Positions 8,663-16,374 of a stretch of DNA of 32,588 nt are shown here, in pieces. A program made the position numbers and the translations under genes. The DNA lies in the NCBI RefSeq assembly GCF_001072375.1, contig NZ_JVKV01000097.1, positions 1 through 32,588 on the forward strand, written 5' to 3'. This stretch comes from Streptococcus pseudopneumoniae. GTDB lineage: Bacteria > Bacillota > Bacilli > Lactobacillales > Streptococcaceae. How positions within the stretch are numbered: position 1 is the first letter of the stretch; each line of letters opens with the position of its first letter. Under the pieces are notes generated by a model that was given only the letters and a program-made list of their open reading frames with translations, had not been told where the DNA came from and ran no database searches.

Positions 8663-9061
8663 ATGAGTACTGCTGATTTTGTCTTTATTGAGAGTAAAGA
8701 CCCCAAATTCCTAGATTTACAAGCCTTTTGTACTGCTTTGAGAGAAAAATTCCCAGGTATTTTGATCAGAGAAAGCACGAATCCTGAAAAAGCTTACTCG
8801 CTTTCTTGGGATTATCAAAGTCCTCAGCTTACTTTGGAAAGTTCACTGACTAGCAAGAAAAATGTTTTTGTGATTGATTACTTTGATTCAACGAACAGGT
8901 TACAAGATTATGCCTCCTATATCATCTGGCTTCGTCAGTGGTTCCCGTCCAATCTAAAGGTTTCCTTTTGTGATGAAGGCTATGAGCATGTGTTTGAACT
9001 TCCTAGTGATTTATCCCAAAAGGAGTTGGAAAACTACTTACGAACAAGGTTTGATGAGTGA
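8663..9061 (+). CDS. Small protein of unknown function
   Basis: A 132-residue soluble protein without signal peptide or membrane segment. The family is not recognised. The central part has W-D-Y-Q-S-P-Q-L-T-L-E and V-I-D-Y-F-D, and the C-terminal part has W-L-R-Q-W-F-P followed by V-S-F-C-D-E-G-Y-E-H, a mixed alpha/beta pattern. AAGGAGAGAG provides the ribosome site. It starts 37 bases after the preceding small gene and lies 57 bases before the next, so the three are probably cotranscribed. A role as an immunity-type protein is a guess from context. Confidence 0.6.
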   Translation: MSTADFVFIESKDPKFLDLQAFCTALREKFPGILIRESTNPEKAYSLSWDYQSPQLTLESSLTSKKNVFVIDYFDSTNRLQDYASYIIWLRQWFPSNLKVSFCDEGYEHVFELPSDLSQKELENYLRTRFDE

Positions 9062-9118
9062 AGAAGAAGTTCGAAAACGAATCTGGTGTGATCTAGAAAA
9101 GAAAACAAGGAGAATCAG

Positions 9119-9526
9119 ATGCTTACTAAAGATGATATGTTAGTTGCTTTGCATGATGCAATTACTGAAGACCAAGAATTTGAGTTGGCAGACGAGATTG
9201 TAGATGCCATGGAGGCTTACCCTCAACCCTTTGATTTGGTTGACCCCATCTTAGACTTTATTTCCAAGCATCCAGAAATAGATTTTGGGGCTCCAGGTGA
9301 GTTGGTTCACTTTGTGGAGCGATTTTATCATCAAGGCTATGAGGAATTATTGATGGAGTCAGTTCTAAAAAGTCCAACTGTGCATAACATCTGGATGCTT
9401 CATCGATGCTATAATGACAATGATCCAAATCTAGTCCGGCAGATTCAGACTTTAGTTGGAGAACTGAAGAAGAATAAGACCCTTGATTCACAAGTAAGAA
9501 GCATGATTGAAGACTTAACTTGGTAG
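9119..9526 (+). CDS. Small acidic, immunity-like protein
   Basis: A 135-residue acidic, mostly helical cytoplasmic protein. The segment D-F-G-A-P-G-E-L-V-H-F-V-E near residue 60, followed by G-Y-E-E-L-L and a W-M-L-H-R-C helix, recalls small proteins found as immunity partners in polymorphic toxin loci. I recall that pattern only loosely and cannot name the Pfam family. The ribosome site is AAGGAGA. A strong terminator (9531-9553) closes the cluster. No toxin-like gene is nearby, so if it is an immunity protein it is an orphan here. Confidence 0.6.
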   Translation: MLTKDDMLVALHDAITEDQEFELADEIVDAMEAYPQPFDLVDPILDFISKHPEIDFGAPGELVHFVERFYHQGYEELLMESVLKSPTVHNIWMLHRCYNDNDPNLVRQIQTLVGELKKNKTLDSQVRSMIEDLTW

Positions 9527-9530
9527 AGGG

Positions 9531-9553
9531 AGGTGATGAAGTATCACCTTTTT
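9531..9553 (+). terminator. Rho-independent terminator closing the small-gene cluster
   Basis: AGGTGAT (9531-9537) and ATCACCT (9543-9549) form a perfect 7-base stem with loop GAAGT, followed by TTTT. The TAG of the preceding gene is 5 bases upstream. Confidence 0.8.
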
Positions 9554-9594
9554 ATCTTTTCTTAGAGATAAAAATTTTCGATATAAATTAACAC

Positions 9595-9675
9595 TTGTTT
9601 TCCTTAGACATTTGCACTATAACAGGGTGTTATTAGGGCTTTCTTTCCTTATGTTGAAAAAGAAGGCAGGTTTTT
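9595..9675 (+). other. Promoter plus hairpin: possible attenuated leader or small RNA
   Basis: TTGTTT (9595-9600) and TATAAC (9618-9623) are 17 bases apart. The predicted start near 9630 is followed by a 9-base stem, GCTTTCTTT (9638-9646) with AAAGAAGGC (9659-9667), and five T at 9671-9675. A transcript would be only about 45 bases long. It lies in the 381-base gene-free stretch 9527-9907, where I see no plausible coding region apart from an 11-codon frame at 9651-9686 without a ribosome site. Confidence 0.3.
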
Positions 9676-9760
9676 GTGTATCTTAAGGAAACTATTGAAC
9701 CAGAATTTCTGTTTCAAAAGCATTATTATAAGAGAGAAATCTCTAAATTCATAATCTATA

Positions 9761-9798
9761 AGCAAACGCTTGCATTCCTTTTTTTATTGGACTATAAT
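9761..9798 (+). promoter_or_regulatory. Promoter of the ABC-2 exporter operon with cre-like site
   Basis: TTGCAT (9770-9775) and TATAAT (9793-9798) are separated by exactly 17 bases. AGCAAACGCTTGCA (9761-9774) overlaps the -35 and matches the CcpA operator (cre) pattern TGWAANCGNTNNCA except at positions 1 and 3. The leader to the gene at 9908 would be about 100 bases. CcpA control is inferred from the match only. Confidence 0.6.
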
Positions 9799-9907
9799 AG
9801 GTTGGTATAAAGCCTTCTGTAATAATAATGAGAAAGTGTAGAAAGTAAGGATTTAGAATATTTGTAGTCAAAAATACAATGTTGTTTCTTACGATAGGGA
9901 GATAGAT

Positions 9908-10900
9908 ATGGCAATGATAGAAGTGGAACATCTTCAGAAAAATTTTGTGAAGACTGTTAAGGAACCGGGCTTGAAGGGAGCCTTGCGCTCCTTTATTCAT
10001 CCTGAAAAGCAGACCTTTGAAGCGGTCAAGGATTTGACTTTTGAAGTTCCAAAAGGGCAGATTTTAGGATTTATCGGGGCAAATGGTGCTGGGAAGTCGA
10101 CAACGATCAAAATGCTGACAGGGATTTTAAAACCCACATCTGGCTTTTGTCGGATTAACGGCAAGATTCCGCAGGACAATCGCCAAGATTATGTCAAGGA
10201 TATTGGAGTCGTTTTCGGACAACGCACCCAGCTATGGTGGGATCTGGCCCTGCAAGAGACCTACACGGTTTTAAAAGAGATTTATGATGTGCCAGACTCG
10301 CTCTTCCATAAGCGTATGGACTTTTTGAATGAAGTTTTGGATTTGAAGGAATTTATCAAGGATCCTGTGCGGACTCTTTCACTGGGTCAACGGATGCGGG
10401 CGGATATTGCGGCTTCCTTGCTTCACAATCCCAAGGTTCTCTTTTTAGATGAGCCGACCATTGGCTTGGACGTTTCGGTCAAGGATAACATTCGTCGAGC
10501 CATTACTCAGATCAATCAAGAGGAAGAAACAACCATTCTCTTGACCACTCACGACCTGAGCGATATTGAGCAACTCTGTGATCGGATTTTTATGATTGAT
10601 AAGGGGAAAGAGATTTTTGATGGAACGGTGAGCCAGCTCAAGGAAACCTTTGGCAAGATGAAGACTCTCTCCTTTGACCTGCTACCAGGTCAAAGTCATC
10701 TCGTCTCTCACTATGAAGGCCTGCCTGATATGATTATTGATAGACAGGGGAATAGCCTCAACATTGAATTTGATAGTTCCCGCTACCAGTCAGCTGATAT
10801 TATCAAGCAAACCCTATCTGATTTTGAAGTCCGTGATTTGAAGATGGTGGATACGGATATTGAAGATATTATCCGTCGCTTCTATCGAAAGGAGCTCTAA
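9908..10900 (+). CDS. ABC-2 type exporter, ATP-binding protein
   Basis: Cytoplasmic ATPase of 330 residues. Walker A is GANGAGKST (57-65), the signature is LSLGQ (157-161), Walker B VLFLDEP (about 177-183), and the H-loop lies in LTTHD. The extended N-terminus (about residues 13-40) and the C-terminal domain of about 100 residues are typical of the ATPases that pair with ABC2_membrane_6 (DUF990-type) permeases. AGGGAG at 9897-9902 serves the ATG at 9908; an ATG two codons later is also possible. Two permease genes follow with gaps of one base each. The substrate is unknown. Confidence 0.88.
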   Translation: MAMIEVEHLQKNFVKTVKEPGLKGALRSFIHPEKQTFEAVKDLTFEVPKGQILGFIGANGAGKSTTIKMLTGILKPTSGFCRINGKIPQDNRQDYVKDIGVVFGQRTQLWWDLALQETYTVLKEIYDVPDSLFHKRMDFLNEVLDLKEFIKDPVRTLSLGQRMRADIAASLLHNPKVLFLDEPTIGLDVSVKDNIRRAITQINQEEETTILLTTHDLSDIEQLCDRIFMIDKGKEIFDGTVSQLKETFGKMKTLSFDLLPGQSHLVSHYEGLPDMIIDRQGNSLNIEFDSSRYQSADIIKQTLSDFEVRDLKMVDTDIEDIIRRFYRKEL

Positions 10901-10901
10901 G

Positions 10902-11720
10902 ATGGTCAAATTGTGGAGACGTTATAAACCCTTTATCAATGCAGGAGTTCAGGAGTTGATTAGCTATCGAGTCAACTTTATTCTCTATCGGATTGGCGAT
11001 GTCATGGGTGCTTTTGTGACTTTTTATCTCTGGAAGGCTGTCTTTGATTCTTCGCAAGAGTCTTTGATTCAGGGATTCAGTATGGCAGATATCACTCTCT
11101 ACATCATCATGAGTTTTGTGACTAATCTTCTGACTAGGTCGGATTCTTCCTTTATGATTGGTGATGAGGTCAAGGATGGTTCCATTATCATGCGCTTGTT
11201 GCGACCAGTGCATTTTACGGCTTCTTACCTCTTTACGGAGCTTGGTTCCAAGTGGTTGATTTTTATCTCTGTTGGACTGCCATTTTTAAGTGTCATTGTT
11301 TTGATGAAAATCTTGTCTGGGCAAGGTATTGTAGAAGTGCTGGGATTAACTGTCCTTTATCTCTTTAGCTTAACCCTGGCTTATCTGATTAACTTTTTCT
11401 TTAATATCTGCTTTGGATTTTCAGCGTTTGTATTTAAAAATTTATGGGGTTCCAATCTACTCAAGACTTCAATAGTGGCCTTTATGTCTGGCAGTTTAAT
11501 TCCCTTGGCTTTCTTTCCGAAAATCGTTTCAGATATTCTCTCCTTATTGCCATTTTCATCCTTAATTTACACTCCGGTCATGATTATTGTTGGGAAATAC
11601 GATGCCAGTCAGATTCTTCAAGCACTTTTGCTTCAGCTTTTCTGGCTTATAGTGATGGTGGGCTTGTCTCAGTTGATTTGGAAACGAGTCCAGTCATTTA
11701 TCACCATTCAGGGAGGTTAG
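10902..11720 (+). CDS. ABC-2 type exporter permease (first of pair)
   Basis: Integral membrane protein of 272 residues with about six membrane segments, matching the ABC2_membrane_6 style (N-terminal Y-K-P-F-I-N-A-G-V-Q-E-L-I-S-Y-R-V-N-F). The conserved G-D-E-V-K-D-G-S-I-I-M-R-L-L-R-P loop, which interacts with the ATPase, is present. The ATG at 10902 follows AAAGGAG (10888-10894) inside the end of the ATPase gene; an in-frame start at 10860 is rejected because it lies within that gene. One base separates it from the ATPase stop. Confidence 0.85.
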   Translation: MVKLWRRYKPFINAGVQELISYRVNFILYRIGDVMGAFVTFYLWKAVFDSSQESLIQGFSMADITLYIIMSFVTNLLTRSDSSFMIGDEVKDGSIIMRLLRPVHFTASYLFTELGSKWLIFISVGLPFLSVIVLMKILSGQGIVEVLGLTVLYLFSLTLAYLINFFFNICFGFSAFVFKNLWGSNLLKTSIVAFMSGSLIPLAFFPKIVSDILSLLPFSSLIYTPVMIIVGKYDASQILQALLLQLFWLIVMVGLSQLIWKRVQSFITIQGG

Positions 11721-11721
11721 T

Positions 11722-12507
11722 ATGAAAAAATATCAACGCATGCATCTGATTTTTATCAGACAGTACATCAAACAAATCATGGAATACAAGGTTGATTTTG
11801 TGGTTGGTGTCTTGGGAGTCTTTCTCACTCAAGGCCTGAACCTCTTGTTTCTCAATGTCATCTTTCAACACATCCCCTCGCTAGAAGGTTGGACCTTTCA
11901 AGAAATTGCCTTTATCTATGGATTTTCCTTAATTCCAAAGGGATTAGATCATCTCTTTTTTGACAATCTCTGGGCTTTAGGTCAACGACTAGTTCGAAAA
12001 GGGGAGTTTGACAAGTATCTGACTCGTCCTATCAATCCTCTCTTTCACATCCTCGTTGAGACCTTTCAGATTGATGCCTTGGGCGAACTTTTAGTCGGTG
12101 GAATCTTACTAGCGACAACGGCGACTAGCATTGCTTGGACTCTTCCCAAATTCCTGCTTTTCCTAGTCTGTATTCCTTTTGCGACCTTGATTTATACTTC
12201 CTTGAAAATTGCAACAGCCAGTATTGCTTTTTGGACCAAGCAGTCAGGCGCTATGATTTACATTTTTTATATGTTTAATGACTTTGCTAAGTACCCGATT
12301 TCCATTTACAATTCCCTTCTTCGTTGGTTGATTAGCTTTATCGTACCTTTCGCCTTTACAGCCTACTATCCTGCCAGCTATTTCTTGCAGGACAAAGACG
12401 GGCTCTTTAACATTGGTGGTTTGATTCTGATTTCCCTTGTCTTCTTTGTCATTTCTTTGAAACTCTGGGACAGGGGCTTGGATGCCTACGAAAGTGCAGG
12501 TTCGTAA
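11722..12507 (+). CDS. ABC-2 type exporter permease (second of pair)
   Basis: A 261-residue membrane protein with about six membrane segments, related in plan to the preceding permease: an N-terminal R-Q-Y-I-K-Q-I-M-E-Y-K-V-D-F and a loop R-K-G-E-F-D-K-Y-L-T-R-P-I-N-P equivalent to the G-D-E-V-K-D loop. It begins one base after the first permease, with GGGAGG at 11710-11715 as ribosome site. The pair would form a heterodimeric channel with the ATPase at 9908. No terminator is seen between it and the acetyltransferase gene. Confidence 0.85.
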   Translation: MKKYQRMHLIFIRQYIKQIMEYKVDFVVGVLGVFLTQGLNLLFLNVIFQHIPSLEGWTFQEIAFIYGFSLIPKGLDHLFFDNLWALGQRLVRKGEFDKYLTRPINPLFHILVETFQIDALGELLVGGILLATTATSIAWTLPKFLLFLVCIPFATLIYTSLKIATASIAFWTKQSGAMIYIFYMFNDFAKYPISIYNSLLRWLISFIVPFAFTAYYPASYFLQDKDGLFNIGGLILISLVFFVISLKLWDRGLDAYESAGS

Positions 12508-12545
12508 GAGCTAAAGTAAGAGTAAAATAAAGAAAGGAACTTATG

Positions 12546-13007
12546 ATGATTGTAATTAAAGAAGTCAAGGATGAAGAGCCAAAAATGGCAGTTGTCGCTG
12601 AGGTTTTAAAGGATTTGCCAGAATGGTTTGGAATACCAGAAAGCACGCAAGCCTACATCGAAGGAGCCAAGGACTTGCAAGTGTGGGCCGCCTTTCAGGA
12701 GAGTGATTTGCTTGGCTTTGTAAGCTTGTCCTATTCTAGTGAAGATTGCGCTGAGATTGATTGTCTCGGTGTAAAAAAAGCTCATCAAGGTAGAGGGATT
12801 GGGAATCAATTGCTTGCTGCTTTAGAAAGTGAAGCACGCAAAAACGTTGATTATTTACAAGTGAAAACAGTAGCAGAAGGCTCTAATAAAGATTATGATC
12901 GAACAAATGTCTTTTATCGCAGTCTTGGCTTTAAAAAATTAGAGATTTTTCCACAACTTTGGGGGCCTCAAAATCCTTGTCAGATTTTGATTAAAAAGAT
13001 GGGTTAA
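12546..13007 (+). CDS. GNAT family N-acetyltransferase
   Basis: Predicted acetyl-CoA-dependent acetyltransferase of 153 residues. The acetyl-CoA pyrophosphate loop is V-K-K-A-H-Q-G-R-G-I-G near residues 76-86, following the strand A-E-I-D-C-L-G-V. A conserved late segment, T-N-V-F-Y-R-S-L-G-F, is typical of the family. ATG codons occur at 12543 and 12546; the second is better spaced from AAAGGA at 12533-12538. It starts 38 bases after the exporter permease and may be read from the same promoter. The acceptor substrate is unknown. Confidence 0.85.
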   Translation: MIVIKEVKDEEPKMAVVAEVLKDLPEWFGIPESTQAYIEGAKDLQVWAAFQESDLLGFVSLSYSSEDCAEIDCLGVKKAHQGRGIGNQLLAALESEARKNVDYLQVKTVAEGSNKDYDRTNVFYRSLGFKKLEIFPQLWGPQNPCQILIKKMG

Positions 13008-13014
13008 GAATCCC

Positions 13015-13042
13015 TTGACATCCTTTCTTATAGTGCTATACT
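13015..13042 (+). promoter_or_regulatory. Strong promoter of tRNA-Thr
   Basis: A perfect -35 TTGACA (13015-13020), a 16-base spacer and an extended -10 TGCTATACT (13034-13042) precede the tRNA by 12 bases. This is the best promoter in the window. Confidence 0.85.
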
Positions 13043-13054
13043 ATAAGTGGAATC

Positions 13055-13127
13055 GCCGATTTAGCTCAGTTGGTAGAGCACCGCATTCGTAACGCGAAGG
13101 TCACAGGTTCGATCCCTGCAATCGGCA
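13055..13127 (+). tRNA. tRNA-Thr, anticodon CGT
   Basis: A 73-base cloverleaf. The acceptor stem GCCGATT pairs perfectly with AATCGGC, and A is the discriminator. The D arm is GCTC-loop-GAGC, the anticodon loop is TTCGTAA (anticodon CGT, reading ACG threonine codons), and the T loop is TTCGATC. CCA is not encoded. The anticodon stem has C27-A43 and A31-C39 mismatches, and the T stem has an A49-C65 mismatch. A strong promoter lies directly upstream. The assignment as threonine follows from the anticodon. No other tRNA lies nearby. Confidence 0.93.
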
Positions 13128-13203
13128 TAAGAAAGAGCAATAAAATAAATATTATATTAGTTTATTAGAATCATCAATACTCATCAAAATGAGGAGGAGT
13201 ATC

Positions 13204-14067
13204 ATGAAAAAGAAAGAACGGATAAAACATGTTGAGAAGACCCATGGTCGAAAAGGAACTTCATCTAGATTGGCAGAAACCCTTTCTACAATTAATAATA
13301 TAAAAATGTATATCGGTCTTGCCATAACAGCTCTAGTTATAATCATTGTTGCTAGCATCTTTTTAAATTCACCTAATCTCAAGCAAGAAGCAAATCAAAC
13401 TTCTTCCTCATCTAAGACTGAAGAGACGACAAAAAGTCAGGGGAAAGAGGATGATAAGGATAAGGTAAAGGAAGAGGAAATTCAAAAGCTAAAGGAGCAA
13501 TTGGCTGATTTGGATACCAAGATCTCAGAAGCGGAGCAGCATGTTAGTCAATTAAAAAAAGAAGCTTCTGTTCTCAAATTAGATATTGAAGCCCTCAGAA
13601 ATAATGATTTATCAAGTTTAGAGGGTACTTGGCGGACACAGTCTGGTAATGAATATATCATTAATGATTCAGGGGAAGTCCAATCTTCTTGGATATACAA
13701 TGATCAAAAGCATGAGTCTATTGTTGAATTGAAAGTATCAAAAAGTCAGAATGATCGCAACCCAGAAACAGTAGCCCTTGGTGCTTGGGCAAAAGGTTCT
13801 CAGGCGGGAGGGTTTGTGGTAGTCGTTGTACCAAGTGCTGTTGTCATGGAACCTGGTGGTGATGGTAAAATAACAGACAATTCCAATCACACTGAGGATA
13901 GACTCTTTGCAGGACAACAATATGAAGGAATGTTGATGCATCCAGAAAATGTTTACTATCGCGTTAAACCAGATACGAGCCAATTAGAATCAGAAGAGAA
14001 GAATTTAGCGAAATTGAAAGCTGATCGTGATGCCATCAAATCAGCTTTAGAGTCTAAAGAAAAATGA
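13204..14067 (+). CDS. Membrane-anchored coiled-coil protein, DUF6287-like
   Basis: A 287-residue protein with a basic cytoplasmic N-terminus, one membrane segment (about 36-54), a Ser/Thr/Lys/Glu-rich linker (60-90), a coiled coil (about 90-132) and a C-terminal domain beginning L-E-G-T-W-R-T-Q-S-G-N near 139, like the DUF6287 domain common in streptococcal surface lipoproteins and anchored proteins. A short second coiled coil ends the protein. The domain should face outside. GGAGGAG at 13193-13199 fixes the ATG at 13204; an ATG at 13189 lies within a small CTCAT-CAAA-ATGAG hairpin. The function is unknown. Confidence 0.75.
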   Translation: MKKKERIKHVEKTHGRKGTSSRLAETLSTINNIKMYIGLAITALVIIIVASIFLNSPNLKQEANQTSSSSKTEETTKSQGKEDDKDKVKEEEIQKLKEQLADLDTKISEAEQHVSQLKKEASVLKLDIEALRNNDLSSLEGTWRTQSGNEYIINDSGEVQSSWIYNDQKHESIVELKVSKSQNDRNPETVALGAWAKGSQAGGFVVVVVPSAVVMEPGGDGKITDNSNHTEDRLFAGQQYEGMLMHPENVYYRVKPDTSQLESEEKNLAKLKADRDAIKSALESKEK

Positions 14068-14079
14068 AAAATGAATGAA

Positions 14080-14106
14080 AAGAAGCCAGCAATGGCTTCT
14101 TTTTTA
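14080..14106 (+). terminator. Rho-independent terminator after the DUF6287-like gene
   Basis: AGAAGCCA (14081-14088) and TGGCTTCT (14093-14100) form a perfect stem with loop GCAA, followed by a T run. Confidence 0.85.
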
Positions 14107-14157
14107 GAAAAATTCTGACCACATAGTCTATCATATCTGCCACATAGACAAAAGCTA

Positions 14158-14186
14158 TTGTTTGCGATTTTTATTTCTGTTATAGT
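14158..14186 (+). promoter_or_regulatory. Promoter of the small membrane protein gene
   Basis: TTGTTT (14158-14163), a 17-base spacer and TATAGT (14181-14186) with TGT before it as an extended -10. The leader to the ATG at 14243 is about 50 bases and carries GAGG as ribosome site. Confidence 0.6.
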
Positions 14187-14242
14187 TGTAATTGTTAAAG
14201 GGAGATAAAACTTCCTAACAAAATAGAAAATGAGGTCGTATC

Positions 14243-14548
14243 ATGAAAAAAGTAGTAGGTATCGGATTTTTAGTCGTTGCAGTAGCAGTTTTGTATTTTG
14301 GTTTTGTTGGATGGCCAAGTTTGGATGTCAATATCTGGGCCCTCTTTCCAGTAGGTTTATTCCTATTTTTTACCCTTGAGAATTTGGTGAAAAAAGATTA
14401 CAAGGCCAGTCTCATGAGCTTGATGATTGCCTTTATCATCGCCAATGCCATTCTTGATATCTTGCCACTTTCAAGCGGTTTGGTTATCGGTGCTGGAGTC
14501 TTGGCTTGCGTTGGAATTGGATTTCTTTTTCCTGAAGCCAATAAGTAA
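14243..14548 (+). CDS. Small integral membrane protein of unknown function
   Basis: A 101-residue protein with about four hydrophobic segments (roughly 4-22, 30-47, 54-72 and 78-95) separated by very short polar turns, including a basic K-K-D-Y-K-A loop. It resembles small membrane proteins of cell-envelope stress loci in layout only; I cannot place it in a family. It stands alone between its own promoter and a bidirectional terminator. Confidence 0.65.
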   Translation: MKKVVGIGFLVVAVAVLYFGFVGWPSLDVNIWALFPVGLFLFFTLENLVKKDYKASLMSLMIAFIIANAILDILPLSSGLVIGAGVLACVGIGFLFPEANK

Positions 14549-14564
14549 GAAAAATAATACAAAA

Positions 14565-14589
14565 AAATCTCGAGATTTTCTCGAGATTT
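14565..14589. terminator. Bidirectional terminator between convergent genes
   Basis: AAATCTCGAG (14565-14574) and CTCGAGATTT (14580-14589) form a perfect 10-base stem with loop ATTTT. T runs follow on both strands, so it serves the plus-strand membrane protein gene and the minus-strand amidase gene. Confidence 0.9.
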
Positions 14590-14594
14590 TTTCT

Positions 14595-16256
14595 TTACTG
14601 ACCTGCGTAATATTTTTGAATTCCCTTAACGATACCTGCAACTAATCTGTTTTGGTAGGCATCACTGCGGACTTGTTGATTCTCGTTGAAATTGTCAATA
14701 TAGCCCAATTCCAATAGAACGGCTGGTTTATCAGTTTCTCGAAGGACAGCAAAACTACTTCGTAGACGACCGGCATCCTTAGCACCAGTTTCAGCTAGTA
14801 GTGAAGAGTGGATATCTGCCGCGAGGCGATTACTTTCACTGATTCGGTCAGGGTGGTTATGCCAGTACGGATTGATTTTAGAAGGATAACCAGCAGCTTC
14901 TTCATAAGAATAAGTCTGGATTCCAGCTCTATTTGAAGCTGGATTACCACTAGCATTGAAGTGAATACTAATAAAGATATCTGAGTCAGTCTTATTAACC
15001 ATTCTTGAACGTTCGGTGACAAAGTCTACAAAGACATCACTGTCTCTTGAAGAAAGAACAGTATAGCCGAGGCCTTCAAGCTCCTTGCGAAGCTTTTGGT
15101 AAACTTGCATATTCAGTTCTTTTTCGGTGATGTTATAATAAGATGCACCGGGATCTTTACCACCATGGCCTGGATCTAGGAAGATAATATTGTTATATTT
15201 CCCCTTTTCAAAACCACGACTTACAGAAGTTTCACCAATCCATTTACCATTGCTTTGGAATTGATGAGTTTGTCCATCGATTTTATGGGTCCCTGTAACA
15301 TAGACTCCATTTTCATCCACATAGTAGCGGGCTTTATAGTAGCTGTCGTCAATCCATTCGCTCTTAGCCATGTAGCCACCTGCCTTGAGGTAGTAGGAGC
15401 CAATCCATTCACGTTCTGCGTAAGCACCACCAGATTTCAAGTAGAACCAGCTATCATAGTTTTTATCGAAAATCCATTCTTTTTCAGCCATGGCTCCGCT
15501 AGCTTTTAGGTAGTAACTACCTTGCCACTGGTTACTTGCCATAGTAGCATCTTTGTTAAAGTAGTACCAGGTACCACCAATTTTGTCCCACTTATTTTTG
15601 ATTAATTTACCAGAAGCAAGTGCATAGTACCATTGTCCATCTTGCTTGGCCCAAGAATTCTCAGCCATGACCCCACTATTGGTAAACAGATAGTCGTCAA
15701 AAATTGTGTTGCTGAGCATGACACCGTCTTGATCAAAATAGTACCAGACACCACCGATCTTTTCCCATTTTTGTTGAGAAATTTTTCCATAAGCGTTAGC
15801 GTAATACCATTTATCTTGGAGTTTACTCCAACCAGAATCGACCATGGCCCCGCTACTAGTAAGGATATATCCGTCAAAAATAGTATCGCTCAACATGATG
15901 CCATCTTTGTTGAAGTAGTACCATTTCCCGTGGATTTTTTTCCAGTTAAGAACAGGGGCATTATTTTCATAGAAGCGCCAGATATTTTCCTCTAATACCC
16001 AACCTTCTTTTTGAATTTCTGGTGCCTTGTCTTCTTCTTTCTTAGCTGGATTTGTCGTTTGATTGGCATTTGCTTCAGTTGAAGGTTCAGCTTCCTTAGC
16101 TGGGAGACTGTTTTTCTCCACTTTGTCAGTAGAGGTTTCACTGTGTGTTGTTTCTACTGGGGTTGACTGTACTTTGTTTTCCTCAGCATAGCTAAGGTTG
16201 GTTGTTAGACCAAATACTGAAAGCGTAATGGCGCTTGCCAAGAGCGTTTTTTTCAC
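14595..16256 (-). CDS. Secreted choline-binding N-acetylmuramoyl-L-alanine amidase
   Basis: Peptidoglycan hydrolase of 553 residues expected to cleave the bond between N-acetylmuramic acid and L-alanine at the cell surface. A signal peptide (1-24, cut after S-Y-A) is followed by a Ser/Thr/Glu/Pro-rich spacer (25-82), choline-binding repeats of the G-x-W-Y-Y-F type (about 84-340) and a C-terminal Amidase_3 domain (356-550). Zinc ligands H364 (DPGHGG), E379 and H432 and catalytic E516 (LLELGY) are all present. The repeats anchor it to choline-bearing teichoic acid. The start codon is GTG with AGGAG at 16266-16270. The domain type and order differ from LytA, which has an N-terminal Amidase_2 domain. 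Confidence 0.92.
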   Translation of the reverse strand: MKKTLLASAITLSVFGLTTNLSYAEENKVQSTPVETTHSETSTDKVEKNSLPAKEAEPSTEANANQTTNPAKKEEDKAPEIQKEGWVLEENIWRFYENNAPVLNWKKIHGKWYYFNKDGIMLSDTIFDGYILTSSGAMVDSGWSKLQDKWYYANAYGKISQQKWEKIGGVWYYFDQDGVMLSNTIFDDYLFTNSGVMAENSWAKQDGQWYYALASGKLIKNKWDKIGGTWYYFNKDATMASNQWQGSYYLKASGAMAEKEWIFDKNYDSWFYLKSGGAYAEREWIGSYYLKAGGYMAKSEWIDDSYYKARYYVDENGVYVTGTHKIDGQTHQFQSNGKWIGETSVSRGFEKGKYNNIIFLDPGHGGKDPGASYYNITEKELNMQVYQKLRKELEGLGYTVLSSRDSDVFVDFVTERSRMVNKTDSDIFISIHFNASGNPASNRAGIQTYSYEEAAGYPSKINPYWHNHPDRISESNRLAADIHSSLLAETGAKDAGRLRSSFAVLRETDKPAVLLELGYIDNFNENQQVRSDAYQNRLVAGIVKGIQKYYAGQ

Positions 16257-16374
16257 TTGATTAATCTCCTATACATTTTTTATAATCTTTTTTAAAATCT
16301 CATTAGAAAAGCCCCTCTTAGGAATATCTAGAAAGCAAGATCGAGGTGTTGGTGGGCTATATTGTAATAGTTGA

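Noticed and set aside
9054-9143. A 29-codon plus-strand frame beginning M-S-E-E-E-V-R-K that bridges the second and third small genes
   Set aside because: It lacks a ribosome site, overlaps the end and start of two better genes, and its highly basic end is a by-product of the AAGGAGAATCAG ribosome region. It may be a remnant but cannot be supported.
7655-9526. A toxin-antitoxin or phage defence island
   Set aside because: No nuclease, helicase, ADP-ribosyltransferase or other effector motif is visible, and the histidine phosphatase alone is not evidence of defence.
13171-13193. CTCAT-CAAA-ATGAG before the DUF6287-like gene as part of a BOX or other repeat
   Set aside because: Only the 5-base arms match anything; there is no boxA or boxC similarity around it.
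15255-15995. Plus-strand frames antisense to the choline-binding repeats
   Set aside because: They arise from the repetitive W-Y-Y-F codons on the opposite strand and have no start signals.
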